DNA of 7,885 nucleotides from Gallionella sp. (GTDB lineage: Bacteria; Pseudomonadota; Gammaproteobacteria; Burkholderiales; Gallionellaceae): NCBI GenBank assembly GCA_024654105.1, contig JANLID010000203.1, positions 1-7,885 of the forward strand. The letters are read 5' to 3'. Each line of letters starts with the position of its first letter. The first letter of the stretch is position 1. The position numbers and the translations under genes are program-made. Below the pieces are notes generated by a model. The model was not told the origin of the DNA, ran no database searches, and saw only the letters and a list, made by a program, of their open reading frames with translations. Positions 5,820 through 7,885 of this stretch are shown here, in pieces.

Positions 5820-5843
5820 GCCTGCTGGGTCAAAACCAACACC

Positions 5844-5900
5844 GCCGGGGGTAGCCCGGCAGCTAGTCACTTTCTTTTGCTTCGCCAAAAAGAAAGTGAC
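5844..5900. repeat. Two adjacent hairpins, second copy
   Basis: GCCGGG (5844-5849) pairs with CCCGGC (5855-5860). GTCACTTTCTTTT (5866-5878) pairs perfectly over 13 bp with AAAAGAAAGTGAC (5888-5900) around a 9-base loop. It repeats the pair at 5186-5240. The stem is A+T-rich and has no T-run after it, so it is not called a terminator. Confidence 0.65.
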
Positions 5901-6024
5901 CAAAGAAAAGGCGGCTGATAAAGCCGCGCGCGATAAATTTAACGGCTTAGCGAGATAAATCACCTGTCGCACCAATTTTACCTAATGCAAACGAATTGAA
6001 CACCGCAAAAGGAAAGAACCCGCC

Positions 6025-6315
6025 CTACCAATTACTGATCACCAGCTCCGCCGTCTTGCTACCCTTTTTTGCACCTCCGACCGTGTAGGTGATATCGACG
6101 CTTTCTATGTGCAAACCAGCGAACGCCTGGCGCATTTCGGGGGTATCGTTGACGCTGATGATCATCTTGCCTTTGATCGTCTTGGCCAGCTCGGCCAGCT
6201 TTGCCCGCCGTGACGTCATGGCAGGGAGCCTTGGCTTTAGCTCACAGGTTTGGTCTGTGGGGTTAGGGTGGCCGGTGCCGTGTTGACGCACGATACCGGT
6301 CGCTATCTCTTTCAA
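6025..6315 (-). pseudogene. C-terminal remnant of a D12-class DNA adenine methyltransferase
   Basis: The last 60 residues (complement of 6028-6210) read KGKMIISVNDTPEMRQAF, then AGLHIESVDITYTVGG and AELVISNW at the end. This is the pattern of the C terminus of Dam-like, often phage-borne, N6-adenine methyltransferases (PF02086). The first 35 residues of the open frame (from the ATG at 6315) match nothing I recognise. The SAM-binding and DPPY catalytic parts are absent, so it cannot be an active enzyme. A full-length relative is about 250-300 residues. It is probably the trace of a former prophage or restriction-type gene truncated when neighbouring mobile DNA arrived. Family call fairly firm, boundary uncertain. 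Confidence 0.65.
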
Positions 6316-6376
6316 ATCATCGTTACAAGCAACGCAAAACGCCTACTGGCAGCGAGAGTTTCCTGCCAAATGACCG

Positions 6377-6401
6377 TTTACACAAAATTTCTTACACCCT
6401 C
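6377..6401. mobile_element. Possible orphan insertion-sequence end
   Basis: TTTACACAAAATTTCTTACA followed by CCCTC resembles, from memory, terminal inverted repeats of IS256-family elements. No matching second end and no transposase remnant are seen in the window, so this is a weak call. Confidence 0.25.
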
Positions 6402-6446
6402 AAGGAACGCGCCATTTTTGGCACGTCCCGCTTGTATATCAAATAC

Positions 6447-6475
6447 AGGATTGCCACGCTTCGCTCGCAATAACA
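6447..6475. repeat. Dispersed palindromic repeat (ATTGCGAGCGAAGCG type)
   Basis: On the minus strand the sequence reads TTATTGCGAGCGAAGCGTGG, then CAATCCTG. ATTGC (6450-6454) and GCAAT (6467-6471) form the stem. This motif is a familiar dispersed intergenic repeat in many bacterial genomes. Only one copy is present here. Confidence 0.5.
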
Positions 6476-6673
6476 GCCGGAGTGGATAAATCAGCGGCTT
6501 CCTAAAGATTTTCTTTAGCCCGCCGTTATTGGAATATGTAGTGCGTTGCACACGATTAGGCATCATCACGATGCAGATTTGTTCTAAAATACGCGCGCAG
6601 AACTTCATTGACCTCGCCCATAAAGGGTTTGCCGTGGCTGTAACGCGGATAAAAAACAACAGGAAACGCGAGT

Positions 6674-7528
6674 ATGTTAGTCATCGTCGGTTACGTGGTG
6701 GTATTAGGCTCAGTGTTCGGGGGTTTTGCAATGGCAGGCGGCCATCTGGGTGCGCTGTGGCAGCCGCTGGAATTGCTGATGATTGGCGGCGGCGCACTCG
6801 GCGCGTTCTTCGTAGGCAATACCGGCAAGGTGATCAAGGCCACCCTGAAAGATTTGCCAACTGTACTGAAGGGTTCCAAATATTCCAAAGACACCTACAT
6901 GGAGTTGATGGCTCTGTTGTATGAATTACTCGGCAAGGTGCGCAAAGAAGGTTTGATGTCCATTGAGGGCGATGTCGAGAACCCCGGGGAAAGCCCGATC
7001 TTCATTAAATATCCCAAAGTGCTTGCGGATCACCATGTGATCGAATTCATGACCGACTATCTGCGCATCATGGTCAGCGGCAACCTGAATGCAATGGAAA
7101 TCGAGAATCTGATGGATGTCGAAATTGAGACGCATCATCACGAGGCCATGGTGTCCTCTCATGTGATGGCCAAATTGGGTGACGGTATGCCGGCGTTCGG
7201 GATTGTTGCGGCGGTAATGGGCGTAGTGCATACCATGGAATCGGTCGGTATCCCGCCGGCTGAATTGGGAATATTGATCGCCCATGCGCTGGTGGGCACC
7301 TTCCTCGGCATTTTGCTCGCCTATGGGTTTGTCGGCCCGCTGGCGTCGCTACTGGAACAAAAGGCCGAGGAAGGTACCAAGATGTTCCAGACTATCAAGG
7401 TAACGCTGTTAGCTAACCTGAATGGCTATGCCCCGGTGATGGCGGTTGAATTTGGCCGTAAGGTGTTGAATTCCACCGAACGCCCGGGTTTTGCCGAGAT
7501 GGAAGAACACGTCAAACAGAAGCGTTAA
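6674..7528 (+). CDS. motA: Flagellar motor stator protein MotA
   Basis: MotA forms, with MotB, the proton channel of the flagellar stator in the inner membrane; its cytoplasmic loop pushes on FliG. The 284-residue protein aligns along its length with E. coli MotA (295). The torque-loop charges R90 and E98 and the channel prolines P173 (GMPAFGIVAAVMGVVH) and P222 keep the same numbering as in E. coli. It has four hydrophobic segments, two at residues 1-48 and two around 171-222, with the large cytoplasmic loop between. The ending NLNGYAPVMAVEFGRK...ERP is typical. The proton-type sequence, rather than sodium-type PomA, is inferred from this similarity. AGGA at 6661-6664 lies 9 bases before the ATG. 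motB starts 23 bases after the stop, so they form an operon. The upstream DNA is a repeat-rich island. Confidence 0.96.
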   Translation: MLVIVGYVVVLGSVFGGFAMAGGHLGALWQPLELLMIGGGALGAFFVGNTGKVIKATLKDLPTVLKGSKYSKDTYMELMALLYELLGKVRKEGLMSIEGDVENPGESPIFIKYPKVLADHHVIEFMTDYLRIMVSGNLNAMEIENLMDVEIETHHHEAMVSSHVMAKLGDGMPAFGIVAAVMGVVHTMESVGIPPAELGILIAHALVGTFLGILLAYGFVGPLASLLEQKAEEGTKMFQTIKVTLLANLNGYAPVMAVEFGRKVLNSTERPGFAEMEEHVKQKR

Positions 7529-7551
7529 GCTGGCTGCGCACGGGGACGGGC

Positions 7552-7885
7552 ATGACCGAGGACAAAAACAAAAGACCCATCGTCATCAAACGTATCAAAA
7601 AGGTGGCGGGAGGTCATCACGGCGGCGCGTGGAAGATTGCCTATGCCGACTTCGTCACGGCGATGATGGCGTTCTTCCTGCTGATGTGGCTGTTAGGCTC
7701 GACTGCCAAAGGCGATTTGAACGGGATTTCTGAATTCTTCAAAACACCGCTCAGGGTTGCCCTGAGCGGCGGTTCAGGCAGCGGCGACAGCTCCAGCATC
7801 ATCAAGGGCGGCGGGCAGGACCTGACGCGCAGCGAGGGGCAAGTCAAAAAAGGGGAATTGCCAACGGAAAAGAAAATCATCAACC
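7552..7885 (+). CDS. motB: Flagellar motor stator protein MotB (5' part, runs off the window)
   Basis: MotB anchors the stator to peptidoglycan and carries the proton-binding aspartate of the channel. The visible 111 residues begin with a basic N-terminal tail (RPIVIKRIKK, then HHGGAWKIAYADF). The conserved channel aspartate is D33, equivalent to D32 of E. coli MotB. The single membrane segment follows (VTAMMAFFLLMWLLG, about 35-49). After it comes the Gly/Ser-rich start of the periplasmic linker and plug region. The OmpA-like peptidoglycan-binding domain lies beyond the window edge. The only ribosome-binding hint is a G-rich stretch just before ATG 7552. Confidence 0.95.
   Translation, partial: MTEDKNKRPIVIKRIKKVAGGHHGGAWKIAYADFVTAMMAFFLLMWLLGSTAKGDLNGISEFFKTPLRVALSGGSGSGDSSSIIKGGGQDLTRSEGQVKKGELPTEKKIIN

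Larger units (their letters stand above)
5522..5912. repeat. Second copy of a ~390-bp direct duplication (first copy 4859-5254)
   Basis: From GCATC-CCCTCCGGCAAACGCC to AAGAAAAGGCG the two segments align over their full length with scattered substitutions and few gaps. By eye identity is somewhat under nine in ten. Each copy holds the RAYT 5' end, its Shine-Dalgarno region, the REP pair, the GCCGGG hairpin and the GTCACTTTC hairpin in the same order. The divergence shows the duplication is not recent. Confidence 0.85.
6316..6673. other. Intergenic region upstream of motA with small repeats
   Basis: No convincing gene is seen on either strand. It holds a possible IS end (6377-6401), a short palindrome GCCATTTTTGGC (6411-6422), an ATTGC/GCAAT repeat (6447-6475) and an A+T-rich hairpin CTAAAGA-TTT-TCTTTAG (6502-6518). 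The motA leader follows, with AGGA at 6661-6664. A clear promoter could not be assigned. Confidence 0.5.

Noticed and set aside
5866..5900. Hairpin as a rho-independent terminator
   Set aside because: The stem is A+T-rich, has no following T-run, and a copy stands elsewhere in the same repeat unit, so it is better seen as part of the repeat.
6621..6652. Sigma-28 flagellar promoter before motA (TAAA at 6621 and GCGGATAA at 6645-6652)
   Set aside because: The -10-like box is close to GCCGATAA, but the TAAA starts 24 bases before it instead of about 19, and no correctly spaced -35 box is present. GCCCATAA at 6616-6623 has the same problem.
6250..6659. Short frames on both strands upstream of motA
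   Set aside because: They cross palindromic repeats and the possible IS end, have no recognisable motif, and lack ribosome-binding sites.

Overview
The window looks like part of a betaproteobacterial chromosome, most like the Gallionellaceae/Nitrosomonadales. The gene order pilC-pilD-coaE-zapD-yacG with a convergent Nudix/thiamine-phosphate-synthase fusion is typical of Beta- and Gammaproteobacteria. MotA and MotB match the enterobacterial type residue for residue at key positions. Genus-level placement is inference; family-level protein calls are strong.

Left part (1-3556, + strand): a type IV pilus and housekeeping cluster. It holds the 3' part of pilC (inner-membrane platform protein), pilD (prepilin peptidase), coaE (last step of CoA synthesis), zapD (FtsZ-ring stabiliser) and yacG (zinc-binding gyrase inhibitor). 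pilD/coaE and zapD/yacG each overlap by 4 bases (ATGA), which suggests translational coupling. Facing them is a Nudix-ThiE fusion gene (3544-4503, - strand) whose end overlaps yacG by 13 bases.

Middle part (4504-6660): a repeat-rich accessory stretch. An intact REP-associated tyrosine transposase (RAYT, - strand) is bracketed by its own palindromic REP sequences. A diverged, inactivated copy of its N-terminal half plus the same flanking repeats lies about 660 bases further on. Between the copies are a long structured inverted repeat and a second REP-like family. Then comes the C-terminal remnant of a DNA adenine methyltransferase and about 360 bases with only small repeats.

Right part (6674-7885, + strand): motA and the start of motB, the proton-driven flagellar stator.

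The theme of the window is repeat invasion. Repeat-like sequence separates pilC from pilD, appears to form the N-terminal extension of CoaE, lies in the linker of the Nudix-ThiE protein, and fills the middle. I see no CRISPR array, tRNA or rRNA, and no clear new defence or biosynthetic system. The best leads are the RAYT/REP block, the paired hairpins with a compensatory base change upstream of pilD, and the repeats that entered reading frames. The first 11 bases also carry a frame break in pilC, which may be real or an edge artefact.
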